A DNA stretch of 64,000 nt, from NCBI RefSeq assembly GCF_003841505.1, contig NZ_REGA01000002.1, forward strand, positions 62,001 to 126,000. Direction: 5' to 3'. Positions within the stretch are counted from its first letter, which is position 1; the number at the start of each line of letters is the position of its first letter. This DNA is from Natrarchaeobius chitinivorans (lineage in GTDB: Archaea > Halobacteriota > Halobacteria > Halobacteriales > Natrialbaceae). Below are positions 18,075 through 25,836 of the stretch, one piece after another. The notes beneath the pieces are model-generated. The model was given only the letters and a program-made list of their open reading frames with translations. It was not told the origin of the DNA and did not search any database. The translations under genes and the position numbers were made by a program.

Positions 18075-19403
18075 TCAGCCTCGGCGGTCCCGGAGAACCC
18101 ACACCACTGCAAGCGAGAAGACGACGACGAGCGCAGCGCCGGCTTCGAACCCGGGCGACGGGTACGCATGGCTCCCCTCGTCCGTTGGTTCCGGCTGTTG
18201 CTGTGCGACCGCGAAGCCGTCCATCGAGGAGACGTTCGCCGTCAGGTGGTAGGCCCCTCCGGAATCGTCACGAACTGTCGTCTCGGACTCCGTCCACGCG
18301 GAGCCGTTCACCTCGTAGAGTGCGAGTTCGTCCGGTTCGAGTTCGCGTTCGGAGAGCAGGTCGGCGTCGACGGTGAAATCGACGGTCCCCGAGACGTCGG
18401 CGTCCGTTTCGACGGACAGGTGGGATAGCGACTCGACGTCGTCGGGCGACTCTGGCGGGCCGTCCGGTCGATCGTTTTCGAACGCGAACGTGGCGTCGCC
18501 CTCGAGGCCGGTGAGTTCGATGCGTTCGAAGTGGACGTCGTCTGCCGACCCCGTCGTCGGCTGAAGGAAGACGCGGTCGTCGGCGCTCGCACCAGCGACA
18601 CCGGCGAGCAGGCCGTCGTCGGTTCGATCGTACGCGACGGACGGATCGTCACACGTTCCGGTTCGGATCGTCACTGGGTCCTCGAGCGACGGAATCTCCG
18701 TTCGCTCTGGATTCTCGGCATCGCCCGAGAGGACGTGCCAATCGGTAATCTCCCCGTCCTCGAAGAACTCCGGATCGTACAGCTCGTCGTCGCCGTAGAA
18801 CGGTGAATTCTCGTTGAATCGGGGGTGGATCGTCGCCACGAACTCGTCGTTGAGGCCGCCCTGAACCGCTCCACCGTCGGTCCGAGCGTCCCGCCAGATC
18901 CAGGACGCGCTGACCCATCCCTCGCCTTCGTCCCACTCGGCCATGTTCGACTCGCCGTCGTAGAGGTCGTCCTGGACGACCCACTCGCTTTCGGCGGGAA
19001 GGCCGACGATGTCGAACGTGGCGACTCCGCCCTCGGTGTCGCCGTTGACCTGATCGTGTATCACGACGAGGCTCGTTCCGTCAGTCCCCTGGTGGAGAAA
19101 GAGGAGGCTCGTGTCGTCTTCCTGTAAGTGCTCCGTTCCGTACGAACTGTACTGTCGCTCCTCAGGGTCGGCGTCCGGATGGGTTTCGTGGTTCCGATAG
19201 TCGTAGAACGACTCGACCGTCCCGTCGGTCGACAGCGGTTCGATCGGTTGACAGAGATCACCCTGTTCGACGACGTACGAGTCCGCCGATTGCGTACTCG
19301 CCTGCGCGGCCGTTCCGGTGTTTGCCCCTACCACGACGCCACCGACTCCGCTGACGATCAGGAGCAATGCGACGGCAACCGCCGACGACGCGTTCGATTT
19401 CAT
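18075..19403 (-). CDS. Secreted surface protein with PGF-CTERM anchor
   Basis: A 442-aa protein with an N-terminal Sec signal (about residues 5-30, MKSNASSAVAVALLLIVSG). The C-terminus SPGFEAGAALVVVFSLAVVWVLRDRR is a PGF-CTERM tripartite sorting signal, so archaeosortase A should process it and link it to lipid. The ectodomain starts SYVVEQGDLCQPIEPL and contains two conserved-looking cysteines (DLCQ and TGTCDD), several NxS/T sequons, and a threonine/proline-poor stretch before the anchor. It overlaps the upstream deacetylase gene by ATGA, so the two are cotranscribed. The ligand or structural role is unknown. Confidence 0.8.
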   Translation of the reverse strand: MKSNASSAVAVALLLIVSGVGGVVVGANTGTAAQASTQSADSYVVEQGDLCQPIEPLSTDGTVESFYDYRNHETHPDADPEERQYSSYGTEHLQEDDTSLLFLHQGTDGTSLVVIHDQVNGDTEGGVATFDIVGLPAESEWVVQDDLYDGESNMAEWDEGEGWVSASWIWRDARTDGGAVQGGLNDEFVATIHPRFNENSPFYGDDELYDPEFFEDGEITDWHVLSGDAENPERTEIPSLEDPVTIRTGTCDDPSVAYDRTDDGLLAGVAGASADDRVFLQPTTGSADDVHFERIELTGLEGDATFAFENDRPDGPPESPDDVESLSHLSVETDADVSGTVDFTVDADLLSERELEPDELALYEVNGSAWTESETTVRDDSGGAYHLTANVSSMDGFAVAQQQPEPTDEGSHAYPSPGFEAGAALVVVFSLAVVWVLRDRRG

Positions 19404-20542
19404 GGCTCACCTCGTCGTTCTCCCCTCACCGGACACCGGTTCGGTCGCCCGACCACGTCGACTTGATCGGCCGGTTCGGTCGCTTCCGTCGACTGATACG
19501 GTCCGTCGTAATTCGTAATCGGTGTTCGCTGGCCCGTTCGAGCGATCTCCGATAACACGTTACGACGATCCGTATGAACCGGTCGATCGGACTCCGACGC
19601 CGTTTCGCTTGGCTGCTCGCGTTCGATCGCATCGAACAGTTCCTCCGGCGGTCCGATCCAGGCATCCAGTTCCTGTGCCCGTTCGACGAGCCAGCGATAG
19701 AGTTCGCGGTGTCCCGGGAACTCCCGCTCGTTGAAAAAGCGCGGATGCCAGAGGACGGTCATGACGGCGTCGTTTTCCGCTGCCTCGGTCAGCAGCCGCT
19801 CGCACACACGACGGGCGGCATCGGGCTGGGATCCCGGATCCGGGAGGGTCTGATCCATGATCGTCAGCGGAAACACCACGAACTCGTCCCCGAACGGGCG
19901 AAGCGGTCGGTATCCGTCGTGGAATCCGCACTCGGTACACGAGCCGAGGCTCGCGTCGTACTCGAGACCGATCCGTCGGTGGTAGTACCAGGTGTCGGGG
20001 ACGGTAAGACGCAAGTGGTGCTGACGGCCGCCGGTAACGTCCCCCTCGAGGATCGACTCGAGCGTCGATTTCTCTGTTGTGAGTCGGTCGGGGTCGTCGG
20101 GGGAGTGGTACGACCCGTGGAGGCCGACCTCCCAGCCGCCAGCTTCGAGGGCGCGGATGACCTCGACGATCTCCTCGGACGTGACGTCGTATCGCCCGAG
20201 GTGCTGGATCCAGTTCGACGGCGAAAACCACTCACTGAGGGATCGATCTCTCAACAGGTGTTGTTCGTTCAGGAAGTAAAACGCCGAACGGACGCCCAGC
20301 TCTTCCTCGAGGTCCATGAGTTCCTCGAACTGCCAGTAGGGGTTCGACGACCGAAGCGCCGTCCGAAGGTGGTACGTCGGTCGCTCTCGGGTCGCGTAGT
20401 AAAGCGACCGGACCCCCTTGTACGGTCGGTCGACGTCGTGAGTAAGACAGAGAGCGAACTCGCCGTCGACGGGAATCGTTTCGACGCGGGACGCCCGGGG
20501 CGACGCCCTCGCGGATTCGTGGCTCCGTATCGGATCACTCAT
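19400..20542 (-). CDS. Polysaccharide deacetylase family protein (CE4-like)
   Basis: A 380-aa protein with the NodB-type metal triad: the Asp motif LTHDVDRPYKG (about residues 33-43), VGLHGSYHSP with the two zinc histidines, and a late VLWHPRFFNE motif. It is expected to remove N-acetyl groups from, or otherwise modify, a surface polysaccharide. There is no clear signal peptide, so it may act on cytoplasmic or lipid-linked sugars. It leads the operon with the PGF-CTERM surface protein. The last 60 residues are low-complexity and hydrophilic. Confidence 0.85.
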   Translation of the reverse strand: MSDPIRSHESARASPRASRVETIPVDGEFALCLTHDVDRPYKGVRSLYYATRERPTYHLRTALRSSNPYWQFEELMDLEEELGVRSAFYFLNEQHLLRDRSLSEWFSPSNWIQHLGRYDVTSEEIVEVIRALEAGGWEVGLHGSYHSPDDPDRLTTEKSTLESILEGDVTGGRQHHLRLTVPDTWYYHRRIGLEYDASLGSCTECGFHDGYRPLRPFGDEFVVFPLTIMDQTLPDPGSQPDAARRVCERLLTEAAENDAVMTVLWHPRFFNEREFPGHRELYRWLVERAQELDAWIGPPEELFDAIEREQPSETASESDRPVHTDRRNVLSEIARTGQRTPITNYDGPYQSTEATEPADQVDVVGRPNRCPVRGERRGEP

Positions 20543-20650
20543 ACGTCTGTACTCTCATCCGAATCGACACGTTAGTAAATGGGGCCGTACCCTGACGACG
20601 GTCACAACAAACCGAAGACCGATTCGTTACGGACGACCTACCCGCCGGTA

Positions 20651-21280
20651 TCACTCGCGTTTTTCGCCTCGTGGCCCCGGTCGGGGGGGCCGACCGAACG
20701 CAGCCTCGAGTGCTCTCCGAGCGTAATCCACACACTCCCGAAAGACTGGGAACCCGTCGAGCATCCAGAGGACGAAGACGCCGACTGCAAGTCCGAGTTG
20801 TACCTGCATGTACATCGAGAGTTCGCCTGCGAGAAGCGCTTCCTGATAGCCGCCGAACAGTCGGGAGAACTCGCCGACGAAGTCGGTGTGCTCCGAGGCG
20901 TGGCCGACGCTCTCGACCGGCCAGAGCATCAGTTCAGTGCGCACGCGACCGCCCCGAAGGTAGCCGTCGAGGACGTCCGCGGGCAGATGGAGCAGATACC
21001 CGAGTCCGAAGGCGACGCCAGCACCCGGCCGACCGACTCGACTCGCGAGTACCCCCACGAAAATCGAGAGCGGAACGGCGAAGAAAATCGAGTGTCCAAG
21101 CGCGTACCCCGACTCGAAGACGCCGAACTCCCAGGCCAGCGGTTTGTCGATGAGATCGGGTAACACCGACGCGAAGACGACGGCGAACGCCTCGAGACCA
21201 GTCGGTGTCCGTCGATACAACCCCCGACAGAGCAGGGAGTAAGCGAGATAGCCGACGATCGCGTGTTCCCACGGCCACAT
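20651..21280 (-). CDS. Membrane-bound metal-dependent hydrolase (YdjM/DUF457 family)
   Basis: A 209-aa protein with four or so TM helices. WPWEHAIVGYLAYSL, SVLPDLIDKPLAW, ALGHSIFF and LHLPADVLDG supply the spaced His and Asp residues of the YdjM/DUF457 family of membrane hydrolases, which are predicted to bind a metal at the membrane face. The physiological substrate is not known. The C-terminus is a basic Pro/Arg tail. It is monocistronic. Confidence 0.8.
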   Translation of the reverse strand: MWPWEHAIVGYLAYSLLCRGLYRRTPTGLEAFAVVFASVLPDLIDKPLAWEFGVFESGYALGHSIFFAVPLSIFVGVLASRVGRPGAGVAFGLGYLLHLPADVLDGYLRGGRVRTELMLWPVESVGHASEHTDFVGEFSRLFGGYQEALLAGELSMYMQVQLGLAVGVFVLWMLDGFPVFRECVDYARRALEAAFGRPPRPGPRGEKRE

Positions 21281-21445
21281 TATCGAAGCGCTGGCCCCTC
21301 TCGGTGATAGTTATCTGCTCGTTATACTCCTTCCCAGTCGTCCCTGGAGTCGAATTCGGCTGAACGAATACCAGAATCGAGGGCGTTTTCTCGATCAGAG
21401 AAACCGGACCGCTTTTGATACCGATGCCAGAACGATCAGCTACAA

Positions 21446-21793
21446 GTGAGTGAGGAGATCGACCTATCCACGGTGCTCGCGGTTCTCGACGACGAGTACG
21501 CACGGGAAATCCTCACCCACACGAGCGTCGAATCCATGTCTGCCAGTACCTTGAGTGAACGGTGTGACGCGTCCCTGCCGACGATCTATCGGCGACTCGA
21601 TCGGCTCGAGGAGTGCCGCCTCGTCACCGAACAGACGGAACTCGCGCCGGACGGAAACCACTACAGCGTCTACAGTGCGAACCTCGACCGTCTCGAACTC
21701 TCGCTCGAGGACGGATCGTTCGACCTCGAGTTGACCTATCGCGAGGAGGACGTCGCAGACCGGTTTACGAAAATGTGGGAGGGAATACGATGA
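21446..21793 (+). CDS. ArsR-type winged-helix regulator
   Basis: A 115-aa protein from a GTG start. LSTVLAVLDDEYAREILTHTSVESMSASTLSERCDASLPTIYRRLDRLEECRLV is a winged helix with the recognition helix in the ASLPTIYRRLDRL segment. The wing and dimer helix follow. In haloarchaea this type is usually paired with a small DUF7521-type membrane protein, as here, and the ATGA overlap makes the pair translationally coupled. It probably senses a signal through the membrane partner; the regulon is unknown. Confidence 0.8.
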   Translation: MSEEIDLSTVLAVLDDEYAREILTHTSVESMSASTLSERCDASLPTIYRRLDRLEECRLVTEQTELAPDGNHYSVYSANLDRLELSLEDGSFDLELTYREEDVADRFTKMWEGIR

Positions 21794-22101
21794 CCGGGGG
21801 CGTCGTCCGGATGGACGAGGCGACCGTATTCGAACTGCTGACCGTCGGGAGCCTCTTTCTCGTCGCGGTGATCGGAACTGTCATCGCCTACCAGGCGTAT
21901 CGTGGATATCGACGCAACGACGCGCCATCGATGCTCTATCTCGCCATCGGACTCCTGTTGCTGACAATGTTCCCGTTTCTGATCAACGTCGGAATAACCT
22001 CCGTGACGACGGCAGACCAGATCGTCACCGTCTTTTTCGAGAACGTGAGCCGTTTGCTCGGGCTCGTTGCGATCATGTACTCGCTGTACGGACGCCACTG
22101 A
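21790..22101 (+). CDS. DUF7521-like three-TM membrane protein
   Basis: A 103-aa protein with three TM helices (about 15-37, 46-68 and 78-98) separated by short loops (AYRGYRRNDAPSM between the first two). It is the partner of the upstream winged-helix regulator and overlaps it by 4 bp. Its TGA stop is the first triplet of a truncated 86-bp palindrome. The likely role is membrane input or tethering for the regulator, by context only. Confidence 0.7.
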   Translation: MTGGVVRMDEATVFELLTVGSLFLVAVIGTVIAYQAYRGYRRNDAPSMLYLAIGLLLLTMFPFLINVGITSVTTADQIVTVFFENVSRLLGLVAIMYSLYGRH

Positions 22102-22150
22102 TGCGGTTTACTGTAACCCATTACCGGTGCATCCGCTGCTCGGGTCGTGC
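22099..22150. repeat. Truncated 86-bp palindrome (5' half only)
   Basis: TGATGCGGTTTACTGTAACCC, then ACCGGTGCATCCGC, match the 5' half of the consensus. The 3' arms are missing, and the following sequence to 22,160 is unrelated. Its first triplet is the stop codon of the DUF7521-like gene. Confidence 0.7.
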
Positions 22151-22698
22151 TCGTACGATAGTGGTGGACAATCGTCCGTCTGGCAGGCGGTCGGTGGCGC
22201 GTTCGATTCTCGGTTCGTCGAAGACAGAGACACGCCGGCAGAAAGGTCGGACACGTGGACGGTCGGTAGTGTCCGGATGAACTACCGGAGACCGCGGGAG
22301 GGCCGAAGCAGATGCGAAACTGGAGTGATCGCCCCCACTGACGACGGTCGGGCAAACGCGTCGTCGGTGAGAGCGTCACGCGGATTCGGTGACGAGGACG
22401 TGATCACGTCCACGAGGGCGGTCGTCGAACGATCCGCGCGTCGGTCGTAGGGGTCTAACGCAACAGGCGGGCCGCCTCTCGTTAGCTCCCCTGTTGGCTC
22501 CTTCCGGCCGGCACCTATTAGTGTCGGGAGGGGATTCTCTGGGTCGGAAAAACCGCTCGCCCCCAACAGGCGGTATCGGTGAACGCCGAATCGGAACGCG
22601 AGCACTCGTAGGTCCCACGCCATACGGATTGTCGTTCTCGTGTCCTCGAGACTCCGGGACCATGCCCGGGTTCCGAAAATGACCGACAGCAGTCCGTC
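22151..22698. other. Intergenic stretch without a supported gene
   Basis: Small open frames occur on both strands, but none has a family match, promoter spacing or haloarchaeal codon pattern that I would trust. GGCGGGCCGCCTCTCG near 22,468 could form a small hairpin. Nothing else stands out. Confidence 0.5.
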
Positions 22699-22784
22699 TC
22701 ATACGGATTACTGTAACTGTTTACCGGCGCACCCGCGACCTGGGCGGCGGGTGAGCCGGCAATGACGTACAGTAAACCGTCTCA
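22699..22784. repeat. 86-bp two-tier palindrome, copy 5
   Basis: The outer arms are TCATACGGATTACTGTA and TACAGTAAACCGTCTCA. The inner arms are CCGGCGCACCCGC and GCGGGTGAGCCGG. The final TCA is the TGA stop codon of the UspA gene on the minus strand. Confidence 0.9.
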
Positions 22785-23183
22785 CTCGACGATCAGTACG
22801 GGATTCGATGCCTCCCTGGAGACCTGATCCGAGACGCTCTTTCGCAAGAATCGCTCGAGGCCCCGGTTTCGTCCCATCACGATCAGATCGATGTCGTGAC
22901 GGTTCGCATATTCGACGATCGTGTCGTGTCGGAGACCGTGTTGAACCGTCGTTCGGACGTCGTCCACCCCCGCTTCAGCCGCTCGGTTGGCGACGTACTC
23001 GACGGCTTCTTCACCGATCGGCTCGAGATCGTCGAAATCGATACCGGGTGCGATTTCGGCGGAGTTTATGACGTACAACGTGTGTAACGTCGCGTCGTGG
23101 ACGCCCGCCAGTTCGATCGCCTCCTGGATCGCCCGTTCAGTGTTCTCTCGGCCGTCGGTCGGGACCAGAATCGCGTCGTACAT
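22782..23183 (-). CDS. Universal stress protein UspA family
   Basis: A 133-aa single-domain Usp. It starts MYDAILVPTDGRENTERAI, and IDLIVMGRNRGLERFLRKSVSDQVSREASNPVLIVE is the nucleotide-loop/dimer strand. The classical G-x2-G-x9-G(S/T) ATP motif is altered (GRNRG, and KS instead of GS), so ATP binding may be weak. It acts as a cytoplasmic dimer in stress tolerance. Its stop codon is supplied by the adjoining palindrome. Confidence 0.9.
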   Translation of the reverse strand: MYDAILVPTDGRENTERAIQEAIELAGVHDATLHTLYVINSAEIAPGIDFDDLEPIGEEAVEYVANRAAEAGVDDVRTTVQHGLRHDTIVEYANRHDIDLIVMGRNRGLERFLRKSVSDQVSREASNPVLIVE

Positions 23184-23343
23184 CGGTCGCCCAGACGTTC
23201 GGTCCCAATCGACAAGTCGTTTACCGATCGGGCGTTCGCTTTCGGTCGTCGTTCGTTTCCCCTCGAATCGTCTGAAAAAGTACGAACCGTCCCCGGATCC
23301 CGTTCGCAGAGACTCGAGGGCGGTACGGAAAGAGTGTACCGCG

Positions 23344-23601
23344 TTACTGGATCGAGTATCCCGCAGCGATCGTGAGCAGGAACACCATAAAGACCGCCAT
23401 TCCCATCATGTACGAGATCGCCCGCGGCTCCTCGAGAAGGTGCTGGTAGTATCCCGCGATCAGAAGCACCTTGACCACCGCGAGTATAATCGTTCCTGCA
23501 AGGGCGAGTTCGTACGTGAGGAACTCGAAAAATGCGAACTTGCCCGTACCCAACACCAGCAGTACGACGTAAATCAGTGAGTACGTTCGAACGTCGGCCA
23601 T
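23344..23601 (-). CDS. Cytochrome c oxidase subunit IV family protein
   Basis: An 85-aa protein with three TM helices: TYSLIYVVLLVLGTGKFAFFEF, LALAGTIILAVVKVLLIAGYYQHL and ISYMMGMAVFMVFLLTIAAG. The KVLLIAGYYQHLLEEP loop is typical of the prokaryotic subunit IV family, which stabilises heme-copper oxidases. It lies 2.2 kb from the fused subunit I+III and subunit II genes, separated by the protease gene, and probably belongs to the same enzyme. The ATG at 23601 starts the first helix. Confidence 0.85.
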   Translation of the reverse strand: MADVRTYSLIYVVLLVLGTGKFAFFEFLTYELALAGTIILAVVKVLLIAGYYQHLLEEPRAISYMMGMAVFMVFLLTIAAGYSIQ

Positions 23602-23780
23602 TGGTGTTCTCTCTGGGCGAGGGCCACTTATACCTTCCTCAACGTCGGTCCGCACCGGCTCCGACCGATCGTCCAGCGAGCGCTCCAGGTGGTGCGGTTT
23701 CTGTACCGGTATGGTGGTGTACCTGCCGGACATCAGCTCACCAGAATGTCTTTATTCGAAGACAACCCACGTCCGCTATC

Positions 23781-25406
23781 GTGATCGCCTCGAGCGCCGC
23801 CCGGACGCGAGTCGTGGTACTCTTCGTCTGCCTGTTGGTCGTCACTGCGGCCGTTCCGGTCGCCCTCGGAACGGCCAGTTATACCGACTCTGACGACGAT
23901 TCCAGCGCTACCGACGACGTCGACGTGTCCGACTCGCTTCGTGCTCTGGAGGACGGCGAGACGGTCGAACTCGTCGTCCGCTTCGAGGAGGCGACGATTC
24001 CCGATGGAATGACCGATCGGGAGGTCGAAGACCACCTCGAGTCACACGCTGAAAAGACGCAAGCGCCGCTGCTAGCTTTCGCCACGCAGAACCCGGCCGT
24101 CTCCGTCGAGGAGGAGTTCTGGCTGACCAACGCCGTATTACTCGAGGTGCAAACGGACCGGGTCGACATCGAGGAGTTCGAACGGTTCGACGCCGTCGAG
24201 GCCATCCACGAAAACTTCGAGTTGTCGATCCCGGACGAACCTCGAGACGACGGGACTGGTACCGATGACGACGGAAGTGACTGGGGTGGCAGCGGTGACG
24301 ACGCCCCATCGACGACCTGGGGGGTAGACGCAGTCGGTGCGCCGACCGTCTGGGAGCACCACGGGACCCGCGGGGACGGTGTCAGGGTCGCAGTCCTCGA
24401 CACTGGCGTCGACGCGGATCACCCCGACCTCGAACTCTACACCGACGACCCGACTGACCCGACCTATCCCGGTGGATGGGCGGAGTTCAACGAAACGGGA
24501 GATCGCATCACCGGATCGACACCGCACGACTCGGCCACGCACGGAACGCACGTCAGCGGGACGATCGCGGGCGGGAACGAACGGGGAACGGCGATCGGCG
24601 TCGCTCCAGACGTCGAGTTGATCCACGGTCTGGTTCTCGAGGACAACGACGGAACGTTCGCACAGATCGTCGCCGGCATGGAGTGGGCTCTCGAGGAAGA
24701 CGCCGACGTGATCAGCATGAGTTTCGGTGCCCCCGGCTATCACGACGAACTTATCGATCCGGTTCGCCACGCGACGGAGGGGGGTGTCGTGGTCGTCTCG
24801 GCGATCGGAAACGACGGATCGGAGACCTCGGGATCGCCGGCAAACGTCTACGAATCGATCAGCGTCGGCGCCGTCGATGCAGACGGTTCCGTCGCCTCGT
24901 TTTCCGGTGGCGAACGTATCAACCGGACTGAGTGGACGTCCCAACCGGAGGAGTGGCCGGGGACGTACGTTACTCCGGATGTGGTCGCACCCGGCGTCGA
25001 AATCGAAAGCACCGTCCCGGGTGGCGAGTACGAACGGCTACCTGGAACGTCGATGGCGACGCCGCACGTCTCCGGGACGGTTGCCCTCGCACTGTCGATC
25101 GAACCGGAGGCAGATTCAGACGAACTCATTTCGGCGCTGACCGAGTCGGCTGGAAAACCGGACGGAGCACCCAGTGAGAAGGATACGCGGTACGGATATG
25201 GGACCGTTGATGCGAACGCGACGGTGAATGCGCTCGTCGACGCTCGAACTGTCGACGAATCACCAGCAAGCGCGACCGGTACCGAACGAACGCAGACGGA
25301 GTCGTATCCGGGGCCCGCCGACGTTTTCACAGCCTCAGTCGCGTTCGTCGTCTCCGGCGTCGTACTGGCCGCCGTGTTACTGGCAGTCAGGAGACGACGG
25401 TTTTGA
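23781..25406 (+). CDS. Secreted subtilisin-like serine protease (halolysin-like), membrane anchored
   Basis: A 541-aa S8 peptidase. There is a signal peptide (1-30), an inhibitor-like propeptide (about 50-150), an acidic Gly/Asp linker (155-178) and the catalytic domain (180-480), with Asp207 in VAVLDTGVD, His254 in HGTHVSG, oxyanion Asn344 in AIGNDG and Ser424 in GTSMATPH. A C-terminal TM helix ending RRRRF anchors it outside the cell. The GTG at 23781 is chosen because CTTTATTCG lies about 27 bp upstream of the predicted transcript start and because it puts the signal peptide first. Longer frames do not. Confidence 0.92.
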   Translation: MIASSAARTRVVVLFVCLLVVTAAVPVALGTASYTDSDDDSSATDDVDVSDSLRALEDGETVELVVRFEEATIPDGMTDREVEDHLESHAEKTQAPLLAFATQNPAVSVEEEFWLTNAVLLEVQTDRVDIEEFERFDAVEAIHENFELSIPDEPRDDGTGTDDDGSDWGGSGDDAPSTTWGVDAVGAPTVWEHHGTRGDGVRVAVLDTGVDADHPDLELYTDDPTDPTYPGGWAEFNETGDRITGSTPHDSATHGTHVSGTIAGGNERGTAIGVAPDVELIHGLVLEDNDGTFAQIVAGMEWALEEDADVISMSFGAPGYHDELIDPVRHATEGGVVVVSAIGNDGSETSGSPANVYESISVGAVDADGSVASFSGGERINRTEWTSQPEEWPGTYVTPDVVAPGVEIESTVPGGEYERLPGTSMATPHVSGTVALALSIEPEADSDELISALTESAGKPDGAPSEKDTRYGYGTVDANATVNALVDARTVDESPASATGTERTQTESYPGPADVFTASVAFVVSGVVLAAVLLAVRRRRF

Positions 25407-25456
25407 TCCGATTCTCGCCCTGGCCGACGCCAGATAGGGACTCACTCACCGCCGAC

Positions 25457-25540
25457 TGATACGGTTTGCTATGACTGATTGCCGGTCGATCGCCCACCGT
25501 TCTGCGATCGACCGGTAAAGACTCATAGCAGACCGTATGA
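25457..25540. repeat. 86-bp two-tier palindrome, copy 6 (covarying arms)
   Basis: 84 bp. The outer arms TGATACGGTTTGCTATGA and TCATAGCAGACCGTATGA, and the perfectly paired inner arms CCGGTCGATCGC and GCGATCGACCGG, differ in sequence from the other copies but keep base pairing. It lies between the convergent protease and oxidase genes. Confidence 0.85.
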
Positions 25541-25610
25541 GTATCGCATCGAACTCTGTGCTCACTCGAGAGCGCACACGTACACTCGAGGACGGACGAG
25601 TACGTTATCA

Positions 25611-25640
25611 GGTGTGGTCTGACGTGCAGTGGCTACTCTC
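25611..25640. repeat. Dispersed motif GTGTGGNNTGACGTNCAGTGGCTACT, copy 1
   Basis: GGTGTGGTCTGACGTGCAG followed by TGGCTACT. Related stretches lie at 29,660 and 63,729. The function is unknown. The rest of the 25,541-25,836 interval shows no supported gene. Confidence 0.5.
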
Positions 25641-25836
25641 CCCGTGTGGGTAGTGATCGCCAGATATCCTCGGGTAATGGGTCCAGGCCGATTCGACCGA
25701 TTCGAACCCGTTCGATCGAACACTCCTGGTCTGCTCTCGGTCGTACGGGAGAACCGACGGCTCCGGCCGACAGTATCGGCGGTCGGAAACGTATCGAACG
25801 ACTCGAGAGAGATTTCGAGAAAACAGTGAAAACGGC

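Noticed and set aside
22494-22682. 62-codon frame between the DUF7521-like and UspA genes
   Set aside because: No ribosome-binding site, TATA spacing, or recognisable motif.
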